From Xiheicaenibacterium sp046351325 (lineage in GTDB: Bacteria > Myxococcota_A > Polyangia > Polyangiales > Polyangiaceae): a stretch of DNA of 64,000 nucleotides. This document shows positions 7,517 to 16,838 of the stretch, one piece after another. Both the position numbers and the translations under genes were made by a program. The stretch covers positions 1-64,000 of the forward strand of contig JAXLYR010000006.1 of NCBI GenBank assembly GCA_046351325.1. The letters are read 5' to 3'. The notes under the pieces were generated by a model. The model worked only from the letters and a program-made list of their open reading frames with translations, was not told where the DNA came from and made no database searches. How positions within the stretch are numbered: position 1 is the stretch's first letter; each line of letters opens with the position of its first letter.

Positions 7517-8791
7517 ATGAAGACATCGCGCCTCATTGCCGTTTTGTGTCTGACGGCCGGCTGCCAGTTCGGCGGGACCTTGCCGTCGAACGGCAACGGC
7601 GAGTGCACGTTGGTGAACGGCGAGCTCAACTGTGTGTTCGACGACGGGAGCGCGTTCGGTGGGAGCAACGCCGGCGCGGCCTCGCAGGGCGGCGGCACAT
7701 CGCAGGGCGGCGCATCGCAGGGCGGCGCGGCTGTCGTCGGCGGCGCGAGCAGCCAAGGCGGGAGCGGCGGAGCTCCGCTGCCGGCCCCCGACAACGACTC
7801 GTGCGCGACCGCTGCGATCGTGGACGTCGGCTCGGGTCAGCAGGCGTTCGAGCACGGCACGTTCGCCGGTGCGAACGACGACGAGAGCTCGTTCTGCGCA
7901 GAGGCCGGCGGCCCTGGCCTGCCCGACGTCGTCTATCAACTGAGCTTGGCCGCGGAGTGCACGACGACGCTGACCGTCGACGGCCCCGTGGGGATCGACG
8001 GGGTCATCTCGCTGCGATCCCAGGACTGCTCGATCGACGAATACTGCGTCGATCACCCTGGCAATCACGAGCTCTTCCGCGCCTCGTTGGACGCTGGGAC
8101 CTACTGGGTCGTCGTCAGCAATGTTGGCACCGAGCAGGGCCCGTTCACGCTGTCGATCGACTGCGCCATCCCGACCTGCGGCGACGGCGTCCTCAACGCC
8201 ACCGGCCAAGAGCAGTGCGACGACGGCAACAGCCTCGACGGCGACGGCTGCAGCAGCACCTGCCGCTTCGAGGCCGCGGACAGCACCTTCGACACGTGCG
8301 AGGGCGCGGCAGCGGCGGCGCCGATCATCATCGGACCGGCGGAGACCGTCCACGTCCCGAGCGCAGAGCCGCTCCGCTCGACCATCGGCGCGACCGACAG
8401 CGGCACGGGGAGCTGCTCTCTCCAACCCGATGGCGTGGACATCATCGGCGCGCCGGATCACGTCTACCGCGTGCGCCCCAGCGCGAACGGCACGCTGCGC
8501 GTGACGCTCGGGCTCGGCCTCGACGATCAGCCCTACTGCGGCACCGACCCCAACGGGCCGACGAGCCCCTACCCGACGGGCTGTTATGACCGCGCAGTGC
8601 ACGTCCGCGAGGGCGTCTGCGACAGCGTCGCGAACGAGGTCGCGTGCTCGGACAACCCGTACGACTGGTGGGCGCCCGAGGAGGTGCTCGTGACGGTCGC
8701 GGCCAACGTCGACTACTACGTCTTCGTCGATGGCTGGAACGACGATGCGTTCGGATCGGGCGTCTACGACCTGCGTCTCGAGCTTCAGTAG
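7517..8791 (+). CDS. Secreted lipoprotein with Myxococcus-type Cys-rich repeat
   Basis: 424 aa. A lipoprotein signal ends in CLTAGC at about residue 16. A low-complexity linker follows with repeated Gly-Gly-Ala-Ser-Gln-Gly units. The body has two similar beta-rich halves (NDSCATAAIVDVGSG... and TCEGAAAAAPIIIG...), each ending in a sequence like TYWVVVSNVG or VDYYVFVDGW, typical of bacterial pre-peptidase-like beta-sandwich modules. Between them is CGDGVLNATGQEQCDDGN, the DUF4215 / Myxococcus cysteine-rich repeat. An outer-membrane surface protein is likely. Its 3' end overlaps the convergent ATPase gene by 7 bp. No enzymatic function is visible. Confidence 0.75.
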   Translation: MKTSRLIAVLCLTAGCQFGGTLPSNGNGECTLVNGELNCVFDDGSAFGGSNAGAASQGGGTSQGGASQGGAAVVGGASSQGGSGGAPLPAPDNDSCATAAIVDVGSGQQAFEHGTFAGANDDESSFCAEAGGPGLPDVVYQLSLAAECTTTLTVDGPVGIDGVISLRSQDCSIDEYCVDHPGNHELFRASLDAGTYWVVVSNVGTEQGPFTLSIDCAIPTCGDGVLNATGQEQCDDGNSLDGDGCSSTCRFEAADSTFDTCEGAAAAAPIIIGPAETVHVPSAEPLRSTIGATDSGTGSCSLQPDGVDIIGAPDHVYRVRPSANGTLRVTLGLGLDDQPYCGTDPNGPTSPYPTGCYDRAVHVREGVCDSVANEVACSDNPYDWWAPEEVLVTVAANVDYYVFVDGWNDDAFGSGVYDLRLELQ

Positions 8792-9366
8792 CGCTCGGCC
8801 CAGCGCGCTTCGTAGAGATCGTAGAGCGCGAGCAGAGCCTCGCGCAGGTTGTGATCATGAAGTCGCAGCGGCGCGACGATCTCGTCGGCGCGCACGAGGA
8901 CGGGCAGGTCGGGGCTCGCGAGGAGCACCTGCTCCGTCAGGCGGATCGCGAGCGCTTCGTCGACCGCGCAGCGCCGCAGCGTGGGCAGCCCGAGATCGCG
9001 ATGCGTCGCGACGAGCAGCGTGCGCCCCGCGCGTTCGATCGCGCGTCGCAAGCGATGGAGCCGCCAGCGCGACAGCGCGTCGGCCTCGTCGAGGAGGAGC
9101 GCGTCGAAGGGAGCGTCGGGTCCGAGGCGAGGCAGAGCGTCGCGGTCGGCGCGCAGCTCGAGCGTGCGCACACCCTGCGATCGCGCAGCGCGGCCGAGCG
9201 ATCGGAGCAGCGTCGTCTTGCCCGAACCTGGCGGTCCGACGAGCTGCGCTTGCCGAGCGCGCGCCCACTGCTCGAGGAGCGTGCGCGCGTCCGCCTCGTC
9301 GAACACGAACTCGAGCGCGCCGGGCCGGAGATGCTCGGTCGAAAACGGATTCCGGGGCGCGCCCAT
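8785..9366 (-). CDS. Small AAA-type ATP-binding protein
   Basis: 193 aa. Walker A is VGPPGSGKTTLLRSLG (about residue 43), and Walker B is DALLLDEADAL (about residue 89), followed by RTLLVATHRDLGLP, a sensor-1-like strand. The size and layout fit a compact ORC/CDC6-like or ABC_ATPase-like NTPase without extra domains. It is the last gene of a three-gene reverse operon (membrane protein, arrestin-like protein, ATPase) with a 3-bp gap to its predecessor, so it may act with a membrane-anchored partner. Its substrate is unknown. Confidence 0.7.
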   Translation of the reverse strand: MGAPRNPFSTEHLRPGALEFVFDEADARTLLEQWARARQAQLVGPPGSGKTTLLRSLGRAARSQGVRTLELRADRDALPRLGPDAPFDALLLDEADALSRWRLHRLRRAIERAGRTLLVATHRDLGLPTLRRCAVDEALAIRLTEQVLLASPDLPVLVRADEIVAPLRLHDHNLREALLALYDLYEARWAERY

Positions 9367-9369
9367 CGA

Positions 9370-9753
9370 TCAACCAGGACTGCGATGCGGGCCGCCGACC
9401 TCGCGGCGCGCGAACGGTGAGGCCAAGTGAAACGCGACCTCGGCGCGCTCGGCGCCGACGGTGATCTCCAAGAACCAATGGATCTTGAGGATCACACCCT
9501 CGTAGCTCCAAGGCTCGGTCGGCGTCGGGATCTCGAAGCGCACGGTCGCGGGCAGGCTCGCGGTCGAGACCGGAACCAAGACCCGCGCTGGCAAGTCGAG
9601 CTCTTCCTGGTCGCCGCGCCCCTCGGTGCGATAGCGCAGGATCGCGAGGACCTGCGTATTCGCGAGCTGCTGGGTGGGTCCGAGCTCGACCGAGCCTCGC
9701 AGCGGCTGCCCAGCGACGACCTCGCTCGTCGAGAGGTCGATTCGAAGGCTCAC
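9370..9753 (-). CDS. Small beta-sandwich protein, arrestin-like fold suspected
   Basis: 127 aa. The start is a GTG whose last two bases begin the stop (TGA) of the upstream gene, giving a GTGA overlap, so translation is probably coupled. The sequence SLRIDLSTSEVVAGQPLRG followed by SYEGVILKIHWFLEI has the pattern of arrestin-like or Spo0M-like beta-sandwiches (a strand, then VAGQxLxG, then a central IxIxW strand). The C-terminal half of the upstream membrane protein has a similar strand order, so the two may form a pair. Fold assignment is tentative and the function unknown. Confidence 0.5.
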   Translation of the reverse strand: MSLRIDLSTSEVVAGQPLRGSVELGPTQQLANTQVLAILRYRTEGRGDQEELDLPARVLVPVSTASLPATVRFEIPTPTEPWSYEGVILKIHWFLEITVGAERAEVAFHLASPFARREVGGPHRSPG

Positions 9754-10679
9754 GTCCGAACCGCCGAGATCGTGATGGGGTAGACGTGCTCGCGAGACGC
9801 GTCCGCTCGCGTGACGAGCCGCAGTCGCCAGCCGAGGCTGTTCATCCCGCGCGGCCCCTTGAAGGAGTGCATCGCGTCGGCGGGGACTCGATAGTCGGCG
9901 CGGAGCTCGAGCGGGCCGTCGGACGCGTCGTTGCCCGCGGACGCGGACGCGATGCGCAGGCTCCGTGCGACGTGCTCGACGCTCTCGACGGTGCTCCCCT
10001 TGCTGAAGCGGGCGGTCTCGACGCACTCGAAGAAGAGCTCGGCCGCGGCGAGCCGCTCCGGCCCGAAGAGTCGCACCGCGACCCGCAGGAGCTCACCCGC
10101 CGTGAGCGTGTCGGCGTCGACCTCGACGATCGGTGCAGGGCCGCGCGCGCGAATCGTCAGGTAGTGGAGCGCCCCGAACGCGCTCGGGAGCGCCGCGATC
10201 GCGGCGAGCGGCACGACGATGCACGCGAGGATGAAGAGCGTCGGCGCTGGCTGCGGCGCGACGACATCGCAGCAAACACCCTCTCCGTCGCTGCACCCGC
10301 CGCACGACCACGCGTCGCTCCAATGCCGTGGATAGGTGGCCCAAAGAAAGAGGCCTAGGACGCCGGCGGACGCTGTGATCGCCGCGAGGGCGATCCCGAC
10401 GAGCTTCGCGCCTCCGAAGGGCTGCGAGGTCTCGAGGCGCAGGCGATGGAGCTGCGCTGCCTCGCCCGACAAGGCTTCGTTCTTCGCCGCGCGCAGCATC
10501 TTCAAGCCGAAGACCGCGTGCGCCACCGGGATCAACGCAAGAGAGAGCTCGGCGAACCACTCGCCGTCGGGCCCTGCGACCCGCCCCTCGAGCCGCGCCC
10601 AAACCCAAAAGACGAGCAGCCCGCTCGTCACGACGGCGATCAAAAGCGATCTCGCGCCGCGCGCTCTCATCGCCTCCAT
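9750..10679 (-). CDS. Membrane protein with C-terminal beta-sandwich
   Basis: 309 aa. Four hydrophobic segments are visible: SLLIAVVTSGLLVFWVWARL, LALIPVAHAVFG, VGIALAAITASAGVLGLF and LFILACIVVPLAAIAALP. A Cys-rich loop CGGCSDGEGVCC lies between the third and fourth. The soluble C-terminal half (from about residue 180) reads VDADTLTAGELLRVAV, again like an arrestin-type strand pair. It is the first gene of an operon with the small beta-sandwich protein and ATPase, and divergent from ureAB with a 117-bp gap. No known family was recognised. Confidence 0.6.
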   Translation of the reverse strand: MEAMRARGARSLLIAVVTSGLLVFWVWARLEGRVAGPDGEWFAELSLALIPVAHAVFGLKMLRAAKNEALSGEAAQLHRLRLETSQPFGGAKLVGIALAAITASAGVLGLFLWATYPRHWSDAWSCGGCSDGEGVCCDVVAPQPAPTLFILACIVVPLAAIAALPSAFGALHYLTIRARGPAPIVEVDADTLTAGELLRVAVRLFGPERLAAAELFFECVETARFSKGSTVESVEHVARSLRIASASAGNDASDGPLELRADYRVPADAMHSFKGPRGMNSLGWRLRLVTRADASREHVYPITISAVRT

Positions 10680-10796
10680 GAATACCCCAATCGGCCGGCG
10701 ACTCTGGTGACATTCCTGTCAACAATTTCGACGAAGCAAGGGCGCGTCGAATGCGGTTGGGAACGCGTCGCGTCGGCACTAAGGCATGGCCCCACG

Positions 10797-11444
10797 ATGC
10801 GACTCGCGCCTCGCGATCTCGACAAACTCATCCTCCACAACGCCGGGTTCCTCGCGCAGAAGCGCTTGGCGCGCGGGGTTCGACTCAACTACCCCGAGGC
10901 CGTCGCCCTCCTCGCGACGCAGCTGCTCGAGCTCATACGCGACGGTCGCTCGGTCGCGGAGTTGATGGTTGGGTCGCACACTCCTCGGCCGTCCGGCAGG
11001 TCGTACCAGGGCGTCGCCGGCTCGTCACCAGATCCAGGTCGAGGACCTTCCCCGTGGGACGAAGCTCGTCACGGTGCACCACCCTCGTCGCGGACGACGG
11101 CGACCTCGAGCTCGCGCTCTACGGCAGCTTCGGTGCCGGCGAGCGTCGAGCTTCGGCGCGCTCGAGAAACCGCCTCGACGCCGGGGCGATCGAGGTCGCG
11201 GACGGCGAGGTCGTGCTCCAGCGAGGGCCGCGACCGCCTCGACGTCACCAACACGGGCGATCGCCCCATCCAGGTCGGCAGCCACTTCCACTTCTTCGAG
11301 GTGAACGCGGCGCTCGTCTTCGATCGCGCCCTCGCGAGCGGCATGCGACTCGACATCCCCGCGGGCACGGTGCGCTTCCAGGTCGGGCGAGACCAAACGC
11401 GTGCGCCTCGTCGCGGGCCGCCGGCGATCAGCAGGTCACCGTGA
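10797..11444 (+). pseudogene. ureA: Urease gamma/beta fusion (ureAB) broken by several indels
   Basis: The start MRLAPRDLDKLILHNAGFLA and the next 50 residues are a standard gamma subunit. After SVAELM (about 10967) the reading moves to another frame, and further single-base changes are needed near 10993, 11010, 11020, 11028 and 11083 to restore QIQVEDLPRGTKLVTVHHP and LVADDGDLELALYG. The beta part then reads DRLDVTNTGDRPIQVGSHFH and SGMRLDIPAGT in a third frame, with another shift near 11375. The pieces together make a normal gamma-beta fusion. The final TGA overlaps the ureC GTG. This is either a recent pseudogene or an indel-rich assembly stretch. Confidence 0.8.
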
Positions 11445-13149
11445 GCGTCGTCCTCTCGCGAAAGACCTACGCCGATCTCTGGTCGACCGCCGGCGATCGC
11501 GTGCGCCTCGGCGACACGAACCTCGTCGCCGAGATCGAGCGCGACTTCACGACCTACGGCGACGAATGCAAATTCGGCGGCGGCAAGGTGCTGCGCGATC
11601 GCATGGGCCAGTTCGCCGGCGCCGACGACGCCGACGCGCTCGACCTCGTGATCACCAACGCGATCATCATCGACTGGACCGGCATCACCGAAGGCGACAT
11701 CGGCGTCAAACACGGGCGCATCGTCGGAATCAGGAAGGCCGGCAACCCCGCCGTCATGCACGGCGTCGGGCCGGGGATGATCGTCGGCGTCACGACCGAA
11801 GCCATCGCCGCCGAGGGCCTCATCGTGACGGCGGGCGGCATCGACACGCACATCCATTTCATCTGCCCTCAGCAGGCCGACGAGGCCATCGCGAGCGGCA
11901 TCACGACGTTCGTCGGCGGCGGCACGGGCCCGACCGCCGGGACGAAGGCCACGACGTGCGCGCCGGGCGCGCGCCACATCGACTCATGCTGCAGGCGACG
12001 GACTCGCTGCCGCTCAACATCGGCCTCACCGGCAGGGGAACACCTCGATGTCGAACGGGCTCATCGATCAGATCCGAGCCGGGGCGATCGGGCTCAAGCT
12101 CCACGAGGACTGGGGCACGACGCCGACCGCGATCGACTGCTGCCTCACCGTCGCCGACGCCGAGGACATCCAGGTCACGATCCGCACCGACGCGCAGAAC
12201 AGTCGGGCTACGTGAGCGACTCGATCGCGGCCTTCAAGGGCCGCACGATCCACGTACCACACCGAGGAGGCGCAGGCGGCGGGCACGCCCGACATCGCCT
12301 GCGCGTCGCGGGCGAGCCGAACGTCATCCCGAGCTCGACGAACCCGACGCTCCCTTACACGAGGAACACGCTCGACGACACCTCGGCCGCTGCTCGCCGA
12401 TATCATCACCTCGACCGCGAGATCCCCGAGGACGTCGCGTTCGCCGAGTCGCGCATCCGCCCCGAGACGATCGCCGCCGAGGACGTGCTGCACGACATGG
12501 GCGCGCTCAGCATCGTCTCGAGCGACAGCCAAGCGATGGGCCGCGTCGGCGAGGTCATCACGCGCGCCCTGGCAAACTCGCTCACAAGATGCGCGAGCGC
12601 GGCGCGCTGCCCTCCGAGGCGACCGGCAGCGACAACAACCGCATCCGGCGCTACGTGGCGAAGTACACGGTGAACCCTGCGATCGCGCACGGGCTATCGC
12701 ACGACATCGGCTCGGTCGAGGTCGGCAAGCTCGCGGACCTCGTGCTCTGGCGGCCTGCGTTCTTCGGCGTTCGACCCGAGCTCGTCTTGAAAGGTGGCTT
12801 CGTCGCGTGGTCGCAGATGGGCGACGCGAACGCGTCCATCCCGACGCCCGAGCCCGTCCTCATGCGCCCGATGTTCGGCGCGCGCGGCCGCGCGACCGGC
12901 GCGACCTCGCTGGCGTTCGTCTCCGAGCGCGCCTGGCAAGAGGGACACCTGCGCGCCCTCGGCCTCACCAAGCAGCTCTCGGTCGTGCGCGGCTGCCGCG
13001 GCATCGGCAAGCGCCACATGAAGCTCAACGACGCCCTGCCCAAGCTCGAGATCGACCCCGAGACCTACGAGGTCCGCGCCGACGGCGTGCTCCTCACGTG
13101 CTCGCCGTCGGTGAGCCTGCCGCTCGCGCAGCGCTACAGTTTGTTTTGA
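11441..13149 (+). pseudogene. ureC: Urease alpha subunit (ureC) broken by several indels
   Basis: The GTG at 11441 opens VSVVLSRKTYADLW. The catalytic parts survive in pieces: GGIDTHIHFICPQQ (nickel His pair), GAIGLKLHEDWGTTP (carbamylated Lys), REIPEDVAFAESRIR and SSDSQAMGRVGEV (nickel Asp), then the intact end GSVEVGKLADLVLW to LAQRYSLF. Frame changes are needed near 11982, 12038, 12200, 12254, 12268, 12288-12297, 12380-12395 and 12569-12580. Because residues on both sides of each break are conserved, the changes are recent or are sequencing errors. As written the gene cannot give a full alpha subunit. ureF begins 9 bp after its stop. Confidence 0.85.
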
Positions 13150-13158
13150 CCTCAAACG

Positions 13159-13836
13159 ATGTTCGACTTCCACCTGCTGCAGCTCGCCGACTCGGCCTTC
13201 CCCGCGGGTGGCTTCGCCCACTCGAACGGGCTCGAGGCCCTGCACCAAGCGGGGGCGCTCGATCGGCGCTCCCTCGAGGTCGTGAGCCGCGACGTCATCG
13301 AGCAGGCCGCTTCGTTTGCGCTGCCGCTCGCGGGCGCGGCCTTCGACCAGCCGGACCGGCTCGCCGAGCTCGACGCTCTCGCCGGTAGCTACCTGTGGAG
13401 CGCGGTCGCAGCGCGCGCGAGCCGGGCCCAAGGCCGGGCGCTCCTCGACGCCGCGGCGCGCATCCTCGACTCCGCCTCGCTCCGCGCCGCCAAGGCTGCG
13501 CTGCGAGGCCGCGCTCCGGACGGCGCCCCTTCGCTCGAGGGTCACTTCGCGCCTGTGTTCGGCCTCGTCGGCCTCGCGATGGGCCTCGATCGGCGCGGCA
13601 CGCTCGCGACGCTCCTCTTCACCACCCATCGCGGCGCGCTCTCGGCGGCCGTGCGGCTCGGCGTGGTCGGTCCGTTCGAGGCGCAGGCCCTCCAGCACCG
13701 GCAGCGCGCCCTCCTCGAGGCTGCGCTCGCGCGCGGTGAGGCGACGCCGCTCGAGGATCTCGCGCAGACGGCGCCGCTCCTCGAGCTCTTCGGCGCGACG
13801 CACGATCGGCTCTACTCGCGACTCTTCCAGAGCTGA
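13159..13836 (+). CDS. ureF: Urease accessory protein UreF
   Basis: 225 aa and intact. The N-terminus FHLLQLADSAFPAGGFAHSN is the UreF signature, and GLEALHQAG, HFAPVFGLVGLAMG and RLGVVGPFEAQALQ follow in the expected order. UreF bridges UreD and UreG in the nickel-insertion complex and controls GTP-dependent activation. It follows ureC by 9 bp in the same direction and is presumably cotranscribed with it. The preserved frame here contrasts with the damaged structural genes just upstream. Confidence 0.9.
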   Translation: MFDFHLLQLADSAFPAGGFAHSNGLEALHQAGALDRRSLEVVSRDVIEQAASFALPLAGAAFDQPDRLAELDALAGSYLWSAVAARASRAQGRALLDAAARILDSASLRAAKAALRGRAPDGAPSLEGHFAPVFGLVGLAMGLDRRGTLATLLFTTHRGALSAAVRLGVVGPFEAQALQHRQRALLEAALARGEATPLEDLAQTAPLLELFGATHDRLYSRLFQS

Positions 13837-13843
13837 GCAGAGA

Positions 13844-13863
13844 GCGGCCGCGCGCCGGGCCGC
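13844..13863 (+). terminator. GC hairpin between convergent ureF and lipoprotein gene
   Basis: GCGGCC at 13844-13849 pairs exactly with GGCCGC at 13858-13863 around an 8-base loop, just after the ureF stop and before the convergent lipoprotein stop. There is no T-run; it may be a GC-rich terminator. Confidence 0.35.
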
Positions 13864-13891
13864 GGGCGATTCGTTGGTGCTCCAACGGCCT

Positions 13892-15391
13892 TCAGAGCGA
13901 GAGCGCCGCGAGCAGGAGAACCTCTTGCGTGTCGGTCCAGCCGTCACCGAACGCGACGACTCCGCCCCCGGGCCTCGGCGCGACCGCCACGCCGAACGCG
14001 CTGGAGAAGACCGTGTGGAGCTCGACCGAAGTGATCTCCAGCTCGGGCGTGAGGGCGGCGACGAACATGCCTCGTCGCTCGGAGGGGCCGCCGCCGAAGT
14101 CGAGCCCCGCGGGGTCGTGCCCCGTGAGGACGATCCGCCCGAGCTCGTCCACGAAGAGCTCGCGCACCGACTCCTCGGGGGGAAAGGGCTCGAGCGCGCC
14201 CGGGGGCAGCCTCGCCTCGAGCTCGCGGGCCGCGACGGGCTCGCCCGAAGCATCGAAGCGCGCGACAGCCACGTCGACCTCGAGCCCCGGCGCGGAGAGG
14301 ACGACCCCGCCGAGCGCCTGCTCACCACCGAAAGCGAAGCCCAAGACGAGCCCGCCGTCGCTCGTGGGAGCGACCGCGCACGGCTCGAACGGCGAGATCG
14401 CGAGCCGATGATCGAAGACGTAGCCGCCGTCGCTCGTGAGGCGCGCGACGAACCCATCCTGCGAGGCGTCGCTCGTCACGGGCGGCCCGTCCGCGACCGC
14501 GAACGTGCCGTAGGCGCGACCGGCGAGCGCGATCTCGCCCGTCTGCCCATCGACGGCCACGGCGCGAACCTCGTCGAGCAGGGCGCCACCGATCGACGTG
14601 GCCCAGAGCCCCGCGCCGATCGGATCGAGCTTCGCCACGAAGCCATCGGGCAAGCTCGCGCCGACGAGCTCGGGTAGCGCCACAGCGCCAAAATCTAATA
14701 CGCCGTCATAGTGACCCCCGAGGATGACGCTGCCGTCCGCTGCGACGGCCGCGTCGAGCGCGCGCTGGTCCCCTGCCCCGCCGAATTGCTCGCTCCACGT
14801 CGGCGCGAGCGCCGCGTCGAAGGCCGCGACGAACACGTCCTCGCCGTCCGCCGACAGCGCTCCTCCGCCGAAGTCCAGTTGCCCGGTGAAGGTCCCGATC
14901 GCGATCACGGTGCCGTCGGGCTGCACGCCGAGCCCTGCGCAGTTCGCGCCCGGCGCGTCGATCTGTCGCGCAACGACGAGCGCGCCCGCCTGGTCGAACG
15001 CGAGAAAAAGCAGCGCGCGCTCCGCGCTCGAGAAGGTCGTCGCGTCGACCGTGAGAACTCCGTCGAACGTCGCGCACACGTAGCTCGTGCCTGTCGGCGC
15101 GACGGCGAGCGCCCGCGCAGAGGCGCTGTCCCCGAGGAAGCTCTCGGCCCAAATCGGGTCGCTCCATCGCGCCCCTTCTTGTGTGGCGCCACCCGAGCCT
15201 CCCACCGACGAGGCCATCGAGGTCGAGGTCGAGGCCTCGCCGCCCCTCCCGCCATTCCCCCCACTCGCGCCGCTCGCGCCGGTCGAAGAGCTCGAGCCTC
15301 CGCCAGTGCCCCCGTGCGTGTCGTCGGGGTTCGGGCAGCCCGCCGCACACGAGAGCGCGAACAGGAGCGCCGCTTTGCGACCCGAAATCAC
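13892..15391 (-). CDS. Lipoprotein with beta-propeller-like repeats
   Basis: 499 aa. The signal is MISGRKAALLFALSCAAGC with lipobox CAAGC, then a long Gly/Ser/Thr-rich linker. The body repeats units such as GTFTGQLDFGGGALSADGED, GGHYDGVLDFGAVALPELVG and LTGHDPAGLDFGGGPSE, each of about 50 residues with a central LDFGG. This is the pattern of the SBBP/propeller-type repeat common in myxobacterial lipoproteins. It is likely a cell-surface protein. It separates ureF from ureG on the opposite strand. Its function is unknown. Confidence 0.7.
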   Translation of the reverse strand: MISGRKAALLFALSCAAGCPNPDDTHGGTGGGSSSSTGASGASGGNGGRGGEASTSTSMASSVGGSGGATQEGARWSDPIWAESFLGDSASARALAVAPTGTSYVCATFDGVLTVDATTFSSAERALLFLAFDQAGALVVARQIDAPGANCAGLGVQPDGTVIAIGTFTGQLDFGGGALSADGEDVFVAAFDAALAPTWSEQFGGAGDQRALDAAVAADGSVILGGHYDGVLDFGAVALPELVGASLPDGFVAKLDPIGAGLWATSIGGALLDEVRAVAVDGQTGEIALAGRAYGTFAVADGPPVTSDASQDGFVARLTSDGGYVFDHRLAISPFEPCAVAPTSDGGLVLGFAFGGEQALGGVVLSAPGLEVDVAVARFDASGEPVAARELEARLPPGALEPFPPEESVRELFVDELGRIVLTGHDPAGLDFGGGPSERRGMFVAALTPELEITSVELHTVFSSAFGVAVAPRPGGGVVAFGDGWTDTQEVLLLAALSL

Positions 15392-15462
15392 CTCGCGATC
15401 CTATCGCGGGCCGACCCCTCGAGCCCCATGCGAGCGCCCGCTCGTCGTATAGGGCCGGAGCC

Positions 15463-16221
15463 ATGCACGACCACGGTCACTCGCACGAGCACGATCACGA
15501 TCACCCCCACGATCATGCTCACGATCACCCGCACACCCACCCGTCCGCGCCAGGCCTCTTCCACGAGCGCGACGCGCCGCTCGACCGCGACTACGGCGAG
15601 CGCGCCTTCACCGTCGGCATCGGCGGTCCGGTGGGCAGCGGCAAGACCGCGCTCCTCCTCGCGCTCTGCCGCGCGCTGCGGGACCGACTGCGGCTCGGCG
15701 TCGTGACGAACGACATCTTCACCCGAGAGGACGCGGAGTTCCTCACGCGCCACGAAGCTTTGCCCCACAAACAAATTCGCGCCGTCGAGACCGGCGGCTG
15801 CCCGCACGCGGCGATCCGCGACGACATCTCGCCGAACCTGCTCGCCCTCGAGGAGCTCATGGTCGACGGGCCCGAGCTCCTCTTCGTCGAGAGCGGCGGC
15901 GACAACCTCGCCGCGCAATACAGCCGCGAGCTCGTCGACTACACGGTCTACGTCATCGACGTCGCCGGTGGCGACAAGGTCCCCCGCAAGGGCGGGCCAG
16001 GCATCACCCAGAGCGACCTGCTGGTCATCAACAAGACCGACCTCGCTCCGCACGTGGGCGCCGATCTCGACGTGATGGCGCGGGACGCTCGCAGGATGCG
16101 CGGCGATGGGCCCACTGTGTTCGCACAGGTCACACGCGGCGTCGGGGTCGACACGATCGTGGAGCACATCCTACGGACGAGGAGCGCCGCGCTCGCAAAC
16201 TCGGGCTCGTCGACTCGCTGA
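15463..16221 (+). CDS. ureG: Urease accessory GTPase UreG with His-rich N-terminus
   Basis: 252 aa. The first 28 residues hold 13 His in HD/HE/HP pairs, a nickel-binding extension. The GTPase core has VGIGGPVGSGKTALL (P-loop), VVTNDIFTREDAEFL, VETGGCPHAAIRDD (Cys-Pro-His nickel site), FVESGGDNLAA and VINKTDLAPHVGA (NKxD). UreG hydrolyses GTP to drive nickel transfer to urease. No ureE gene is visible in the window, and the His-rich tail could replace its metal-holding role. The gene is intact and has its own 71-bp upstream region, divergent from the propeller lipoprotein. Confidence 0.93.
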   Translation: MHDHGHSHEHDHDHPHDHAHDHPHTHPSAPGLFHERDAPLDRDYGERAFTVGIGGPVGSGKTALLLALCRALRDRLRLGVVTNDIFTREDAEFLTRHEALPHKQIRAVETGGCPHAAIRDDISPNLLALEELMVDGPELLFVESGGDNLAAQYSRELVDYTVYVIDVAGGDKVPRKGGPGITQSDLLVINKTDLAPHVGADLDVMARDARRMRGDGPTVFAQVTRGVGVDTIVEHILRTRSAALANSGSSTR

Positions 16222-16378
16222 TCCCAGGCCTCACCCCAAATGCGCAATGGGGCAATTCGCAAACGAAACCCCGAATGAAGCTCAGGAGCGAAAAGTCCGT
16301 GTCCTCGTGAGCGTCGATGGGCGGCATGCCCATTGCTGACGCCCTCGCGTGCCTATGAAGAGGACGATCACTCGCCCC

Positions 16379-16813
16379 ATGAGTGAGCTCAATCCCTCGA
16401 GGGTCGTCGACCACGCGTCGACTGCCAAACCTGTCAGCGTGCTCCTCTCCACTCGCTTCGTCGTGGAGCTCACGGCCCTGCTGTCGCGGCTCGTGCCCAG
16501 CACGGCCCTCACGATCACGCACGCCCCCAATCCTCGGATGGCGGCGGAGCTCACGCACAATGGCGACTTCGACTGGATCTTCGTCGACGCCGATCCTCGG
16601 AGCGGTGCCGAGCTCAATCAGGGTCTGCGCGGAAAGCGCGTGGTCTTCATCGCCGAGCCCGACGTCCCTGTCAGCCATCGCCACGGGGATCCGATTCGGG
16701 TGCTCACCACTCCGGTCACCTTCGAGGCCGTGCGAGACCTGCTCGCGGAGCGCGCGACCGTGCGCCCCCCGCCCTCCTGGCGAGAGGCGCCCACGTGGCG
16801 TCGCCGTGGCTGA
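16379..16813 (+). CDS. Orphan small protein, possibly a degenerate receiver-like domain
   Basis: About 144 aa from the ATG at 16379 (an earlier ATG at 16355 is possible; neither has a clear ribosome site). The strand pattern VSVLLSTRFVVELTALLSRL, DFDWIFVDADPR, KRVVFIAEPDV and PIRVLTTPVTFEAVRDLL has the spacing of a response-regulator receiver, with an Asp in the DWIFVDAD segment at the phosphorylation position. The usual N-terminal acidic pair is missing, so it could be a pseudo-receiver. It lies alone between ureG and a Ser/Thr kinase. Confidence 0.45.
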   Translation: MSELNPSRVVDHASTAKPVSVLLSTRFVVELTALLSRLVPSTALTITHAPNPRMAAELTHNGDFDWIFVDADPRSGAELNQGLRGKRVVFIAEPDVPVSHRHGDPIRVLTTPVTFEAVRDLLAERATVRPPPSWREAPTWRRRG

Positions 16814-16838
16814 CGCCACCTGAAGCGCTCCATCCAAT

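Noticed and set aside
7680..7760. Possible transposon-like tandem repeat in the lipoprotein gene
   Set aside because: It encodes a Gly/Ser/Gln linker with in-frame repeats, ordinary for these lipoproteins.
6941..8602. 553-residue reverse frame opposite ureD and the lipoprotein
   Set aside because: No motif; both plus-strand genes have recognised families and signals.
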